The translations under genes and the position numbers were made by a program. The notes beneath the pieces were generated by a model. It was not told the origin of the DNA and made no database searches. It worked only from the letters and a program-made list of their open reading frames with translations. Shown here piece by piece: positions 53,942-61,914 of a stretch of 64,000 nucleotides of DNA (within the stretch, counting starts at the first letter, position 1; each line of letters begins with the position of its first letter). The stretch comes from JBEKCD01 sp050015055 (GTDB taxonomy: Archaea > Thermoproteota > Bathyarchaeia > Bathyarchaeales > Bathycorpusculaceae), in NCBI GenBank assembly GCA_050015055.1, contig JBEKCD010000010.1, forward strand, positions 29,423-93,422, in the 5' to 3' direction.

Positions 53942-54103
53942 ATGGAACAGTCTCATCCTCCTCCGCCGCCTGCACCCGCCCCACCAGGACAAGCAGCACG
54001 TCCCGCCACTCGGCGTGGGTTTCATGGCACGCCAACAAACTTCTTGGGAATTAGAACCCGTCTTGCTGCTATAGAACCGCGTGCCAAGAAGCATTTCCTT
54101 TGA
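53942..54103 (+). pseudogene. Truncated duplicate of the PrsW N-terminus
   Basis: A 53-codon frame: a proline-rich start (HPPPPPAPAPPG) is followed by RRGFHGTPTNFLGIRTRLAA. The complete PrsW gene 20 bp downstream begins with a similar order, YPPPPPSISSPRAGFHGPK and TNFFPTITSRLDGLEQ. The duplicate stops before any membrane helix, so the metalloprotease part is missing. It may be a leftover of tandem duplication or an expressed small protein; no clear Shine-Dalgarno is present. Confidence 0.6.
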
Positions 54104-54122
54104 TATCCGTTGGATGATTTGA

Positions 54123-54953
54123 ATGACTGAGGGACAATATCCTCCACCTCCACCGTCGATAAGCAGCCCGAGGGCAGGTTTCCATGGCCCAAAAACCAAC
54201 TTCTTCCCAACAATCACTTCACGCCTGGATGGCTTGGAGCAACAAACGCTTCGGTTTGGGCTCAACAAAAGCGTCCGGTTTGGTCTCATCTTTGCCTTGA
54301 TTTTCTCAGCCACCGCAGGATTTCTCATCGCGTTTGCCATAGAATATCCAATCCCCCCAAGCATAGCTTTGGGGACTGTGATAGCCCCATTGGTAGAAGA
54401 ACCTGTAAAGGCGATCAGCATGCTTATCGTTGCCTTCTTCTTTTGGCGCGCCATACCGAGTCGCCGCTACGGAGCAGCGCTTGGGGCCGCATCAGGATTA
54501 GGCTTCGGAGTAGCCGAAAGCCTATTGGGCTATATCATCCCCCTTGGGTTAGCCGGGAATGCCGAAGCTGTTGGAACCAGAATTCTTATCACTCCTTTCA
54601 TGCATCCTCTATGGTCTGCATTCGTCGGCGTCGGTGTCTTCACGTTGGCAGCCAAGAGATATGGATTCATGAAACTATCGCTCTTTTTTTCCCTGCAGTT
54701 TTTGGGCATAGCATACCTTAACCACATCTGTTGGAACAGCCTATCACTCGAGTTGGGCTACGCGATTCCAAGCATCTTTCTAATCGCGTTCTTGACAGGA
54801 ATAATCGTTTTCCCAATTTTTGCGTTAATACTGCGAGACATTCTAGGCGGTCACTTCAACTTTCAAAACTTCCTGGAGTCTTCATCAGAGGACATGGCTC
54901 CCTTCCCAATAATTCCTCCACCTCCACCCCCTCCACCACCAACTTCAAACTGA
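54123..54953 (+). CDS. PrsW-family intramembrane metalloprotease
   Basis: 276 residues with about seven helices. The PrsW active-site motifs are present: EEPVKAISMLIVAFFFW (EExxK), LGFGVAESLLGYI (the FxxxE type) and a His in FMHPLWSAFVGVG, with a second His in LNHICWNSL. PrsW-type proteases cleave membrane proteins, for example an anti-sigma factor in Bacillus. This protein has proline-rich stretches at both ends, PPPPP at the start and a run of PPPPPPPPP before the last residues TSN. It belongs to the proline-linker cluster at 51-55 kb and could process its neighbours, which is speculation. Confidence 0.85.
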   Translation: MTEGQYPPPPPSISSPRAGFHGPKTNFFPTITSRLDGLEQQTLRFGLNKSVRFGLIFALIFSATAGFLIAFAIEYPIPPSIALGTVIAPLVEEPVKAISMLIVAFFFWRAIPSRRYGAALGAASGLGFGVAESLLGYIIPLGLAGNAEAVGTRILITPFMHPLWSAFVGVGVFTLAAKRYGFMKLSLFFSLQFLGIAYLNHICWNSLSLELGYAIPSIFLIAFLTGIIVFPIFALILRDILGGHFNFQNFLESSSEDMAPFPIIPPPPPPPPPTSN

Positions 54954-54993
54954 TATGATGAGAATAGCCAGCGTCGCTAGATATGCAAAATTA

Positions 54994-55005
54994 GCGCGCG
55001 CGCGC
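54994..55005. repeat. Longest (CG)n tract, twelve alternating bases
   Basis: GCGCGCGCGCGC preceded by TTA and followed by CACTAAT. This is the longest alternating run in the window and lies 40 bp after the PrsW gene. Confidence 0.8.
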
Positions 55006-55024
55006 CACTAATCCAAGAATACTG

Positions 55025-55195
55025 AAACACCTTTTGCATCATAATCCAGCAAAGTCGCGCGCCTTTTTCACTTGTAATGTCAGATGTAATCTGTAAATGT
55101 AACAAACCATGGAGAAAATCAGGCTAGATTACCGTTCAGAGTGGACTCAGCCCTTTTATTTGTAATGTCAGATGTAATTTTCAATGTATGAGTCA
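55025..55195 (-). repeat. Two tandem 88 bp ATTACA repeat units, inverted
   Basis: On the minus strand both units contain ATTACATCTGACATTACA (55073-55090 and 55161-55178), offset by 88 bp. The first unit (reading minus) continues with AAAGGGCTGAGTCCACTCTG and CAGCCTG-like sequence to TTTTCTCCATGGTTTGTTAC, as between the two units at 28.2 kb. The second continues with AAAAAGGCGCGCGACTTTG. Same family as 28191-28370 and 46895-46970. Confidence 0.7.
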
Positions 55196-55458
55196 GGGAC
55201 TAGGGCAGTGTTGCCCGTGGTACAAAGCCAGAATGGCTGGGTCTGGTAGAGCGCACGCTACAGCCGACGACACTGTATCGCAGTGAGATGGCGGGCCCGA
55301 GGGTATGCGCTCAATACACTGGGCGAATTCTCGACGTAATCCGTTTCGGCATTTTCTCAGTTTCATTTTTGGTTCATAATTTCGTTCAATACACATCTTC
55401 AACTTGCACACCCGTGAACTAATATATTTGACAAACGATGTATTCAAGGTTTTTGCGG

Positions 55459-55700
55459 CTATATGTTAATGCGCAACGAGCGCGCGCGTCTTTTGCGTCT
55501 GACATAGACAAATGACGTTGCGAGTAGTGTCATCAATGAAATCAGGCTTATCCGAAGAGCTAGCATCTGATGCGTGTTCACTGGAGTAAGCGCCTGCATC
55601 GTTATTGGGGACCATTCTCCTCCAACTGATGGCGGTGGATCGCTTTTTTTTGAACACTGCCGTGACCGTTCCGTCTCCAGTTACTGTGGCAGTACTCGAG
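55459..55700 (-). pseudogene. Relic of a surface-protein C-terminus with membrane anchor
   Basis: Minus strand. One frame begins right at a GCGCGCGC tract (55700-55707) and reads ATVTGDGTVTAVFKKK. A run of eight A residues then shifts the frame. The next frame reads DPPPSVGGEWSPITMQAL, a hydrophobic helix (LRISLISLMTLLATSFVYV) and RRKRR, a typical C-terminal sorting or anchoring tail of archaeal surface proteins. The stop is at 55459. It has no start and is only about 80 codons, so it is a remnant. Its end crosses another GCGCGCGCG (55480-55488). Confidence 0.7.
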
Positions 55701-56107
55701 CGCGCGCTATAACTTTTCTCTAGAATAAACTTACTTTATAGTATGGTAGAGGACCGGAGAACCACTTAAAGAACTAAGAGACTAAGAGACTAAAAAAGAG
55801 ATACTGACTTTGTTTTATTACTTTACCATTTTAGCTTAAAGCTACCCCTACTATAGCAAGAATTAGAGCCACAAAAACTAATACTATTCCTATTTCAGAG
55901 AGAAGCATAGCGTAAGTGGAGTCAAGAAGAGTAGGGAGATTAGCATTGAAAAGAGTATTGCAGAGAACAGGATATACAGCAAGAATTTCGCTGATAAAAA
56001 AAAAGAATATGTCGAAAGTGTAGAACAGAAAAAGAAATTAGGAGAGGGAAAGCGTAGTCTTCTTGGGTTTTGGTATGGGTTTTGGCATAAATTACAGTCT
56101 GTGAACG
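55701..56107. other. Spacer without a clear gene
   Basis: About 400 bp rich in A and T. A minus-strand 25-codon frame near 55834-55910 encodes a single hydrophobic helix (EIGIVLVFVALILAIVGVAL); it lacks a Shine-Dalgarno and I do not call it. Confidence 0.45.
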
Positions 56108-56278
56108 CTATCTCTTTTCTCCGCTCAAGATATGTCTTCCAGTCAACAGTCGATATACTACTATGATTAGGGCAATCACAAGCAGTATATGTATCAGTTC
56201 GCCTACGCCAGGGAAAGCAAAGAATCCCACTGCCCACAGTATCACGAGAATAACAACAATCGTCCAAAACGTGTCCAT
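56108..56278 (-). CDS. lmo0937-family small membrane protein
   Basis: 56 residues from the ATG at 56278, with GGGG nine nt upstream. It has two helices, WTIVVILVILWAVGFFAFPG and LIHILLVIALIIVVYRLLTG, followed by a basic end. The order W-x-I-x-VILxxLWxxGF and GxLIHxLLVIAL matches the lmo0937 family, which is widespread in bacteria and of unknown role, often linked to stress. It follows the PRC-barrel gene closely, so the two form an operon. Confidence 0.75.
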   Translation of the reverse strand: MDTFWTIVVILVILWAVGFFAFPGVGELIHILLVIALIIVVYRLLTGRHILSGEKR

Positions 56279-56293
56279 AGCCCAAATCCCCAA

Positions 56294-56590
56294 CTAAGTT
56301 TCGACTACTGGTTTTAGGTATGCGTGAAGTTCTGCTTTTGGGACCCTTATGTTCAGCCCTTCGTCTGTCCAGCGTGCAACCCCCCTCTCTAGGGCTCTAG
56401 TGTCCAACATGTTTCGCACTCCGCCTTTCTTTGCGCCAAGCACAGATTCAGCTGCATCCTTGGTCAATTCGACTTCAAGATGAGTTACTTTCCAACTTTC
56501 TGGACTTATTCCAATTTCTTTGACTTTGCCTATTTTCTCGTCTCCAGCATAGACATCTTTGTCCAAAAACTCCTTGCTATTCATCCTCAT
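56294..56590 (-). CDS. PRC-barrel domain protein
   Basis: 98 residues. The ATG at 56590 has GGAGGG four nt upstream and another ATG at 56584 is at better distance. PRC-barrel features are MNSKEFLDKDVYAGDEKIGK, VKEIGISPESWKVTHLEVEL and a C-terminal VPKAELHAYLKP. Stand-alone archaeal PRC-barrels may bind RNA or protein. It is directly followed by the lmo0937-type gene. The pairing of PRC-barrel and small stress-type membrane proteins suggests envelope or stress roles, which is an inference. Confidence 0.8.
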   Translation of the reverse strand: MRMNSKEFLDKDVYAGDEKIGKVKEIGISPESWKVTHLEVELTKDAAESVLGAKKGGVRNMLDTRALERGVARWTDEGLNIRVPKAELHAYLKPVVET

Positions 56591-56653
56591 TTTTCCCTCC
56601 TTTTTGAGAATACGTTATTTGAAACATATTTTTTAAGCTTTTTGGCTTAGGTG

Positions 56654-56881
56654 CTACTGATAGCGCGCGCTGCCTATACCAAATGCTCCGACGGTAAAAA
56701 GAATTATGCCACCCCATACTAAACCTATAGCCACATCATAAGTCAATGTATAAGCAACAGAAAACCATTTACCTATATCGAAGATTATTCCCATTCCACC
56801 AATTATCGAATCGCAGAGGCAAAGAATTATCCCAACTGCGATTACCCAAATACTGGCAATCAAATATCTTTCCATGCGCAT
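56654..56881 (-). CDS. Small three-helix membrane protein
   Basis: 75 residues: YLIASIWVIAVGIILCLCDS, GGMGIIFDIGKWFSVAYT and VAIGLVWGGIILFTVGAFGI, ending in GSARYQ. The last codons lie within TAGCGCGCGCTG, so the dispersed palindrome supplies the C-terminus here. No family recognised. Upstream DNA has further GCGCG tracts. Confidence 0.5.
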   Translation of the reverse strand: MRMERYLIASIWVIAVGIILCLCDSIIGGMGIIFDIGKWFSVAYTLTYDVAIGLVWGGIILFTVGAFGIGSARYQ

Positions 56882-56972
56882 CTACGACCTGAAAATTGCG
56901 CCATCGCGTGCGCGTACCAGAACAAGATTGCGCGCGTTGGTTCGAAGTCTATGTCTAATGTTGAGAAGAAAA

Positions 56973-57131
56973 TCAGTCTTTCTTCTTTTCTTTTCCCTCA
57001 ACCCCTTCCTTTATTCCCTTTCCAACACCCTTCACAACTCCAAAGCCTTTCTTAAGGCTTTTACCGACTGCTTCTCCAGCTTTCTCTGCAGCCTCTTCAG
57101 CTTTGCCCTTCTTTTCCTTTTTTTCAGGCGT
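56973..57131 (-). CDS. 52-residue Lys/Glu-rich helical protein, apparent ACG start
   Basis: A conserved-looking frame reads PEKKEKKGKAEEAAEKAGEA, then VGKSLKKGFGVVKGVGKGI and KEGVEGKEKKKD. It is amphipathic and Gly/Lys-rich, similar in size and style to the 52-residue protein at 62235. An in-frame stop lies ten codons upstream and no ATG, GTG or TTG intervenes. The ACG at 57131 has a strong GGAGGTG five nt upstream, an ideal distance. LEA- or CsbD-like stress proteins have this composition. The frame is easily missed because of its length and start. Confidence 0.6.
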   Translation of the reverse strand, partial: TPEKKEKKGKAEEAAEKAGEAVGKSLKKGFGVVKGVGKGIKEGVEGKEKKKD

Positions 57132-57235
57132 CCTTTCACCTCCAATCTAAAGATGCGTCTCAACTGGCTCATTTGATTCTTCTGCCATGGTGGCGCGCGC
57201 GGAAAATCACTATTCGGAGGCGCGCGCGTGCAACT

Positions 57236-57529
57236 TCACGCAAAGAGAAATCCCAGCGCGAGGCCGATCAGGAACGCAACGGAAGAATAAGGTAAGACGT
57301 TGAGCCATCCGTGCCCGGCATCGTAGAGCTTAGGCAAAAACTTCATGGCCTCATCGAAAAGGCTGGTAAAGGTCAAGCTGAGGATCCCCGTGGCGACGAG
57401 GACTATGATGAGCGCGACAACGGCTATCAGAAGCTTGAAGCCTTTCTTAACTATAACACCTACCAGCAAACCTATGATAAATGGCAGGACGACCGGGATT
57501 AGCCAGGCGATCTCAGGTGGAATTGACAT
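57236..57529 (-). CDS. Small membrane protein, FUN14-like
   Basis: 97 residues. An N-terminal helix (LIPVVLPFIIGLLVGVIVKK) is followed by GFKLLIAVVALIIVLVATGI, a polar amphipathic segment and a C-terminal helix (SVAFLIGLALGFLFA). The order of helix, KKGFKLL helix and GFLxGFxLGF end resembles FUN14 proteins, but the similarity is loose. It stands alone, with two (CG)n tracts just downstream (57193 and 57220). Confidence 0.5.
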   Translation of the reverse strand: MSIPPEIAWLIPVVLPFIIGLLVGVIVKKGFKLLIAVVALIIVLVATGILSLTFTSLFDEAMKFLPKLYDAGHGWLNVLPYSSVAFLIGLALGFLFA

Positions 57530-57815
57530 AGTTCTCCCGAAATTTCGGCTCTTTTTATCTACAAGTAACTCTAGAAACTTTTATATATAAAATTTTTGCC
57601 GCAGCCCGCACTGACCATTTCTACATTCAAAACGATTACCTTAAGAACTTCTATTTTAGGGATAGAACGCCTCTGATGGAAACAAAGGACCTGCGGGCCG
57701 CATTTCTCCCGCGCGCTAAACGATATGGCTGGAAACTTGCCTCACACATGTGTACTCGGTAGTCATTTGTTAATCGAAAAAACGGTTGGAAATCTCCAAG
57801 TCGGCTAGGTGATTG

Positions 57816-58045
57816 CTATTTTTTCTGCGCATAGATGGACTCTGTCTTGCAGCCTATTCTTCTCCCTTCATGGATTAAATACGCGTATATGGTGTAGTAT
57901 CCTGTTTCCTTTGGTGTAAATTCGGCGGAGTAGCGGGGCTTCCTCTCCAACTGAAAGTTCCTCTATATTCATTTTGGCCTGCTCTTCAAGCTTTCCTGAG
58001 GGGGTTTCCGCCCAGAATTCCAGTTTGAGTCCTTCACTTAGCGCG
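57816..58045 (-). pseudogene. Relic of an Ig-like surface-protein domain
   Basis: Minus strand. The first part, starting next to GCGCGCGCG (58041-58049), reads EGLKLEFWAETPSGKLEEQA and MNIEELSVGE. After a one-base shift near 57929 it continues RKPRYSAEFTPKETGYYTIY, then AYLIHEGRRIGCKTESIYAQ and a stop at 57816. The pattern is that of a beta-sandwich domain at the end of an archaeal secreted protein. There is no start codon. Confidence 0.6.
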
Positions 58046-58049
58046 CGCG
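58041..58049. repeat. (CG)n tract at the edge of a gene relic
   Basis: TTAGCGCGCGCGAGCTAA: the dispersed palindrome lies exactly where the recognisable Ig-like sequence begins. Another follows at 58214-58222 and at 58308-58313. Confidence 0.75.
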
Positions 58050-58384
58050 AGCTAAACCATCATATCGAGAGAAAGGGCTACGGCATCATGGAGATAGACA
58101 TAGCCTATCGACGACGACTCGGCGAGAAAAAGCTGAAGCTGAAACATGGCCTCACAATAGCCAAAAGAGTCATGTTGGAAACGACTTACTAGTTCGAAGG
58201 ACCTGAACAAATAGCGCGCGCGAATTTCTAAGCTGGAAAAATGCGGAAAAGTTATGGCCAAAAAGAAGCGGACTATACTATGTGGTGCCGAGAATGATTG
58301 ACATAACGCGCGCTAAAGAAAAGAAAAGTAGAAATAGAAAGAAAGGAGTTTTTGGATACGGGAAAAAGGATAGGAGAACTTCAA

Positions 58385-58666
58385 ATGGACAAAGAGGAAG
58401 TCACTCTGAATATTGATGATGGGAAAAGAGTGGATTTAGAGAACCATAGGATAATGGTGGCAGTATCATTAGGAACAAAACAAAAAGTGGAAGTCGGTTG
58501 GTATCAAAGTTTTGAATGGGTAACCTATACTTATGTCAATTTATTGCACCCGATGATGGAAGAAATATCGAAAAAGAAAAAGAAGGGGAGCAATGAAAGC
58601 TATTCTATTCGGGCAGTAGTAGACGTACGAAGGAAAGTGATTAAAAAGATATTGAAAATTGAATAG
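58385..58666 (+). CDS. Small soluble protein of unknown function
   Basis: 93 residues from the ATG at 58385, with GGAG nine nt upstream. Beta-rich at first (KEEVTLNIDDGKRVDLENHR, then IMVAVSLGTKQKVEVGWYQS), it ends with a Lys-rich loop and a strand-helix (AVVDVRRKVIKKILKIE). No family recognised. It has a credible ribosome site and balanced composition, so I think it is real. It sits between (CG)n tracts at 58308 and 58699. Confidence 0.55.
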   Translation: MDKEEVTLNIDDGKRVDLENHRIMVAVSLGTKQKVEVGWYQSFEWVTYTYVNLLHPMMEEISKKKKKGSNESYSIRAVVDVRRKVIKKILKIE

Positions 58667-59032
58667 CGAAAAGTCTATTTCTAAGGCTCTTTTCTAACGC
58701 GCGCGCTATGTATTTAAGACCCAAAGAAGAGGAATTGAATTTTGAGGACGAAGGTGGTGAGTCCAAACGGTATTTGAAGAAGATGAAGAATCTAACGAAG
58801 ATGAAGACTTCGAAGAGGAAGACGACGCTGAAGAGTAGTGCGTGCGTAAACAGGAGAAATCAGCCAAGAAGTAGTTGCTGAACTAAAGGAACTCGTGCAA
58901 ATGCTCAAATTCGAAAAAAGCAAAAGTGCGCGCGCGCCATGCCCGCTTGATAGGGACAAACAGAATATATTGGTCAACTTTGCTCATTATGAGCGACATT
59001 CGCTTAGGCGATTGATAGGGGGCATTTGGCTA
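58667..59032. other. Spacer with an acidic broken frame
   Basis: About 365 bp. Near 58707-58840 two overlapping frames would together give a short acidic protein (EEELNFEDEGGESK, then FEEDEESNEDEDFEEEDD), but a frameshift separates them. (CG)n tracts lie at 58699 and 58928. AATATATTGG near 58966 may be the TATA box of the next operon. Confidence 0.4.
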
Positions 59033-59902
59033 ATGAGAAAGCGAAAGCCTGTAGAAGATGCTAGAGAGGATTTGACCTTCCGCCTCCGAAGAGGCGCGCA
59101 AAAGATGATGTCGAGATCTTCCAAATTGCTGGGACAGAAGTTCAACCCGGGCGATTTCGAGGTCGTGAAAGTCAAAATCAATATCCCAGGGCTTCCGACC
59201 CCCTTCCAAGGCTACCGAATAGTGCACATCAGCGACATCCATTACGGGCAATGGATCTCTGCAGATCGCTTGAAAGGCGTGGTTGGCTTGATCAACCAGC
59301 AGGAGCCGGACATCGTTGCGATCACAGGGGATTTTGTATCCTACTCAGGGAAGAATGTCGAGGACCTCATCCCCGCGCTCAAGGAAATACGCGCGCGGGG
59401 CGCGACGGTGGCAGTGCTAGGCAACCACGATTATTGGCTTGGAGCGAAGAGGATCCGCTCGATACTAAGCGAAAGCAAAATAATAGAGCTGAACAACGAC
59501 GTCTACACGGTGACTAGAGAAGGATGCGCGCTGCATTTTGCAGGAGTCGACAGCACCACTGTGAAGAAGAACCAGCTGAACAAGGTGCTGCAGAAGCTGC
59601 CCCCCAGCGGACCAGCAATTCTGCTGGCCCACGAGCCCGACTTCGCAGACATCAGCGCAGAGACGAAGAGGTTCAGCCTCCAGCTCTCCGGACATTCCCA
59701 CGGAGGCCAGTTTGTGATACCCAAGCTTGGAACCCCTTTCCGCGGTGACAGTTTTAAGAAGTATCCCCTCGGAAGGTATCAGGTGGGGGGAATGGTCCAG
59801 TACACTAACCGCGGCTTAGGCACGAACACGTTCTGGATACGCATCAATTGCGCGCCCGAGATTACGGTCATTGATCTGCAATCTAAAGAGAAGAGAGCAT
59901 GA
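59033..59902 (+). CDS. Metallophosphoesterase (YkuE-like)
   Basis: 289 residues from the ATG at 59033; the upstream frame is unsupported. Calcineurin-type motifs are complete: D68-x-H70 in VHISDIHYGQW, ITGDFVSYSG, LGNHDYWLG, LLAHEPDF and LSGHSHGGQF. It binds two metal ions and hydrolyses a phosphomono- or diester, in YkuE relatives a lipid-linked one. The N-terminal 50 residues are basic without a clear signal. Its stop codon overlaps the start of the next gene by 4 bp (ATGA). Codon use is richer in G and C than the surrounding genes. Confidence 0.88.
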   Translation: MRKRKPVEDAREDLTFRLRRGAQKMMSRSSKLLGQKFNPGDFEVVKVKINIPGLPTPFQGYRIVHISDIHYGQWISADRLKGVVGLINQQEPDIVAITGDFVSYSGKNVEDLIPALKEIRARGATVAVLGNHDYWLGAKRIRSILSESKIIELNNDVYTVTREGCALHFAGVDSTTVKKNQLNKVLQKLPPSGPAILLAHEPDFADISAETKRFSLQLSGHSHGGQFVIPKLGTPFRGDSFKKYPLGRYQVGGMVQYTNRGLGTNTFWIRINCAPEITVIDLQSKEKRA

Positions 59903-61914
59903 CAAAAGATAATTTCATACGCGCACTAATTGTATGGTTTTTAACATCCTTAGGTATCTTCTTTACGGGCGTTCTGACTGGATTTTACGCCCGCAATCTT
60001 GTCGTCGCGCTGATAGCGACTGCCGGGCTGGGGTCAATTAATGCACTGCTTTGGCCCCTCTTATCTAGGTTAGCGCTTGCGCGCTCTGTGATAACGTTCG
60101 GTTTGAGCGCGCTACTATTGAACGGCATAGTAATCTGGTTGCTGGCTTTCTTCACTTCGGAAATTGAGGCCTCTGGGTGGGGGTTACTGTTGCTCCCATT
60201 GAACATAGCGCTGATCAATACCGTGGCCTCTGGGATACTTACCATCGATGATGATGCCTCATTCTACCATGCGGTGTTCAAGAAGATGAAGGGACGCGCA
60301 AAGAAGGCAGCGGAGAATAAGGACAAGCCAGGCTTCATCTTTCTGGAGATCGACGGGTTGGCTGAGGCGATTCTCCGCAAAGCGATAGAGAACGGGACGA
60401 TGCCAACCTTAGCAGGGTGGGTCAGCAGTGGAACGCACCAGATAAGGGGATGGGAAACGGACTTTTCGTCCCAGACTGGCGCAAGTCAAGCGGGCATATT
60501 GCACGGGAACAACAAAGACATCCCTGCCTTCCGATGGGTGGAAAAAGCGAAAGGCAACAAAGTCGTATCGACCCTCGGCGTGGGCGATGCCCCGGCTATC
60601 GAGGTACGCATCTCGGACGGGAACGGTTTGCTTGCAACTAATGGACACGCTATAGCCAATCTCTATTCTGGTGACGCCAAAGACAACACCTTCGTCTACA
60701 GCAAGCTCAGCAAGATAAGAGAGTTGTACAGCCAGTCGTGGAACACTTTCTACGCCGTCTCCTACAATCTTGTCCACACGATCGCGTACACCCTCTGGGA
60801 GATAGTGCTGGAGGCCCGATCCAGGTACAGGCAGGGACGAAGGCATACCCTACCCAGACTGCTCCACCGCGGACGCGTATACTACTTCACAAGAGTGGTT
60901 GCAGATGTCTTCCTTCGCGAGTTGAGCACTTACACGGTCATAGGCGACATTGTCGCGGGTGACAAGGATGTCATATATACTACGTTCATGGGGTACGATG
61001 AGGTGGCACATCACTGCGGCATCTCGGACGATGAGGCTTTCTACGTTCTAAGGAAGCTAGATAGGTGCATAAAGAGGATAGAGACGGCAAAGGCATACGC
61101 CCAACGCCCATACTACCTTTGCATTCTTTCAGACCACGGTCAGACCAACGGCGCCACGTTCAAGCAACGTTATGGTTACACACTAGCAAATCTCGTAGAG
61201 AAGCTTCTCCCTGAAGGGCACAGGACGTACTTCGAGCTCGACTCCAACCAAGACCACTTCGGACAGATGGTGACGGTGCCTCTGCAGAACGTAAGAAACA
61301 GAGTGACTCGGAAGTCGAAGAAAAAAGAGGACAAAGCGATTGATGCAATCGTGCTGGCCTCGGGAAACGTGGGTCTGATATACTTCACACAATGGACGGA
61401 TCGGATAAGCTTGGAAGATATCAACAAGACCTATCCCAAGATGGTGAAGGGTTTGTCACAGCATGAGGGCGTGAGTTTTGCCATGATCCGCTCGAAGGAG
61501 CAGGGGCCTGTCGTCATAGGCGCGAAGGGCAAATATTACCTCGCGGACGACAAGTTCGAGGGCGAGAACCCGCTGGCCAAATTCGGGAAGAGGGCTGCCG
61601 CGCACCTACGCAGGTTGGACAGCTTCAACTGCGTCCCTGATATCCTTCTCATAAGCATGTACGACACGGAGAAAGATGAGGTGGCGGCATTTGAAGAACT
61701 AATTGGTAGCCACGGCGGCCTGGGTGGCACCCAGTCGAAGCCCTTCATACTGCATCCTTCTGAATGGGACCTTGGAAAGGAGGAGATCGTCGGCGCCGAG
61801 AACCTTTGCAAGCTGTTCAAGAGGGAGATGGCGAATGTTTCCACGAAGTCGGGCGGAACCAAACAGAATAGTAACAATGGAGTGCACGTGGATAAGACGA
61901 CGCGCGCGACTTGA
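59899..61914 (+). CDS. Holin-like membrane domain fused to a type I phosphodiesterase
   Basis: 671 residues. Residues 1-115 hold four helices of the phage holin family 4 (PF04020-like) type (LIVWFLTSLGIFFTGVLTGF, LLLLPLNIALINTVASG). The rest is an alkaline-phosphatase-superfamily domain: metal ligand in FIFLEIDGLAEAIL, nucleophile Thr in SSQTGASQAGILHG, and FMGYDEVAHHCG and ILSDHGQTNG for the second site. It probably cleaves a phosphodiester or phosphonate at the membrane. It is coupled to the metallophosphoesterase gene, so the two may act in turn on one phospholipid or polymer. The pair looks bacterial in style, and the last codons run through a (CG)n tract. Confidence 0.85.
   Translation: MTKDNFIRALIVWFLTSLGIFFTGVLTGFYARNLVVALIATAGLGSINALLWPLLSRLALARSVITFGLSALLLNGIVIWLLAFFTSEIEASGWGLLLLPLNIALINTVASGILTIDDDASFYHAVFKKMKGRAKKAAENKDKPGFIFLEIDGLAEAILRKAIENGTMPTLAGWVSSGTHQIRGWETDFSSQTGASQAGILHGNNKDIPAFRWVEKAKGNKVVSTLGVGDAPAIEVRISDGNGLLATNGHAIANLYSGDAKDNTFVYSKLSKIRELYSQSWNTFYAVSYNLVHTIAYTLWEIVLEARSRYRQGRRHTLPRLLHRGRVYYFTRVVADVFLRELSTYTVIGDIVAGDKDVIYTTFMGYDEVAHHCGISDDEAFYVLRKLDRCIKRIETAKAYAQRPYYLCILSDHGQTNGATFKQRYGYTLANLVEKLLPEGHRTYFELDSNQDHFGQMVTVPLQNVRNRVTRKSKKKEDKAIDAIVLASGNVGLIYFTQWTDRISLEDINKTYPKMVKGLSQHEGVSFAMIRSKEQGPVVIGAKGKYYLADDKFEGENPLAKFGKRAAAHLRRLDSFNCVPDILLISMYDTEKDEVAAFEELIGSHGGLGGTQSKPFILHPSEWDLGKEEIVGAENLCKLFKREMANVSTKSGGTKQNSNNGVHVDKTTRAT

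Noticed and set aside
55193..55447. Minus-strand frame of 84 codons
   Set aside because: Composition is unlike a real protein; the DNA has an AGCGCACGCT variant and looks like spacer.
57974..58192. Plus-strand 72-codon frame
   Set aside because: Opposite a better-supported surface-protein relic on the minus strand, and no recognisable content.
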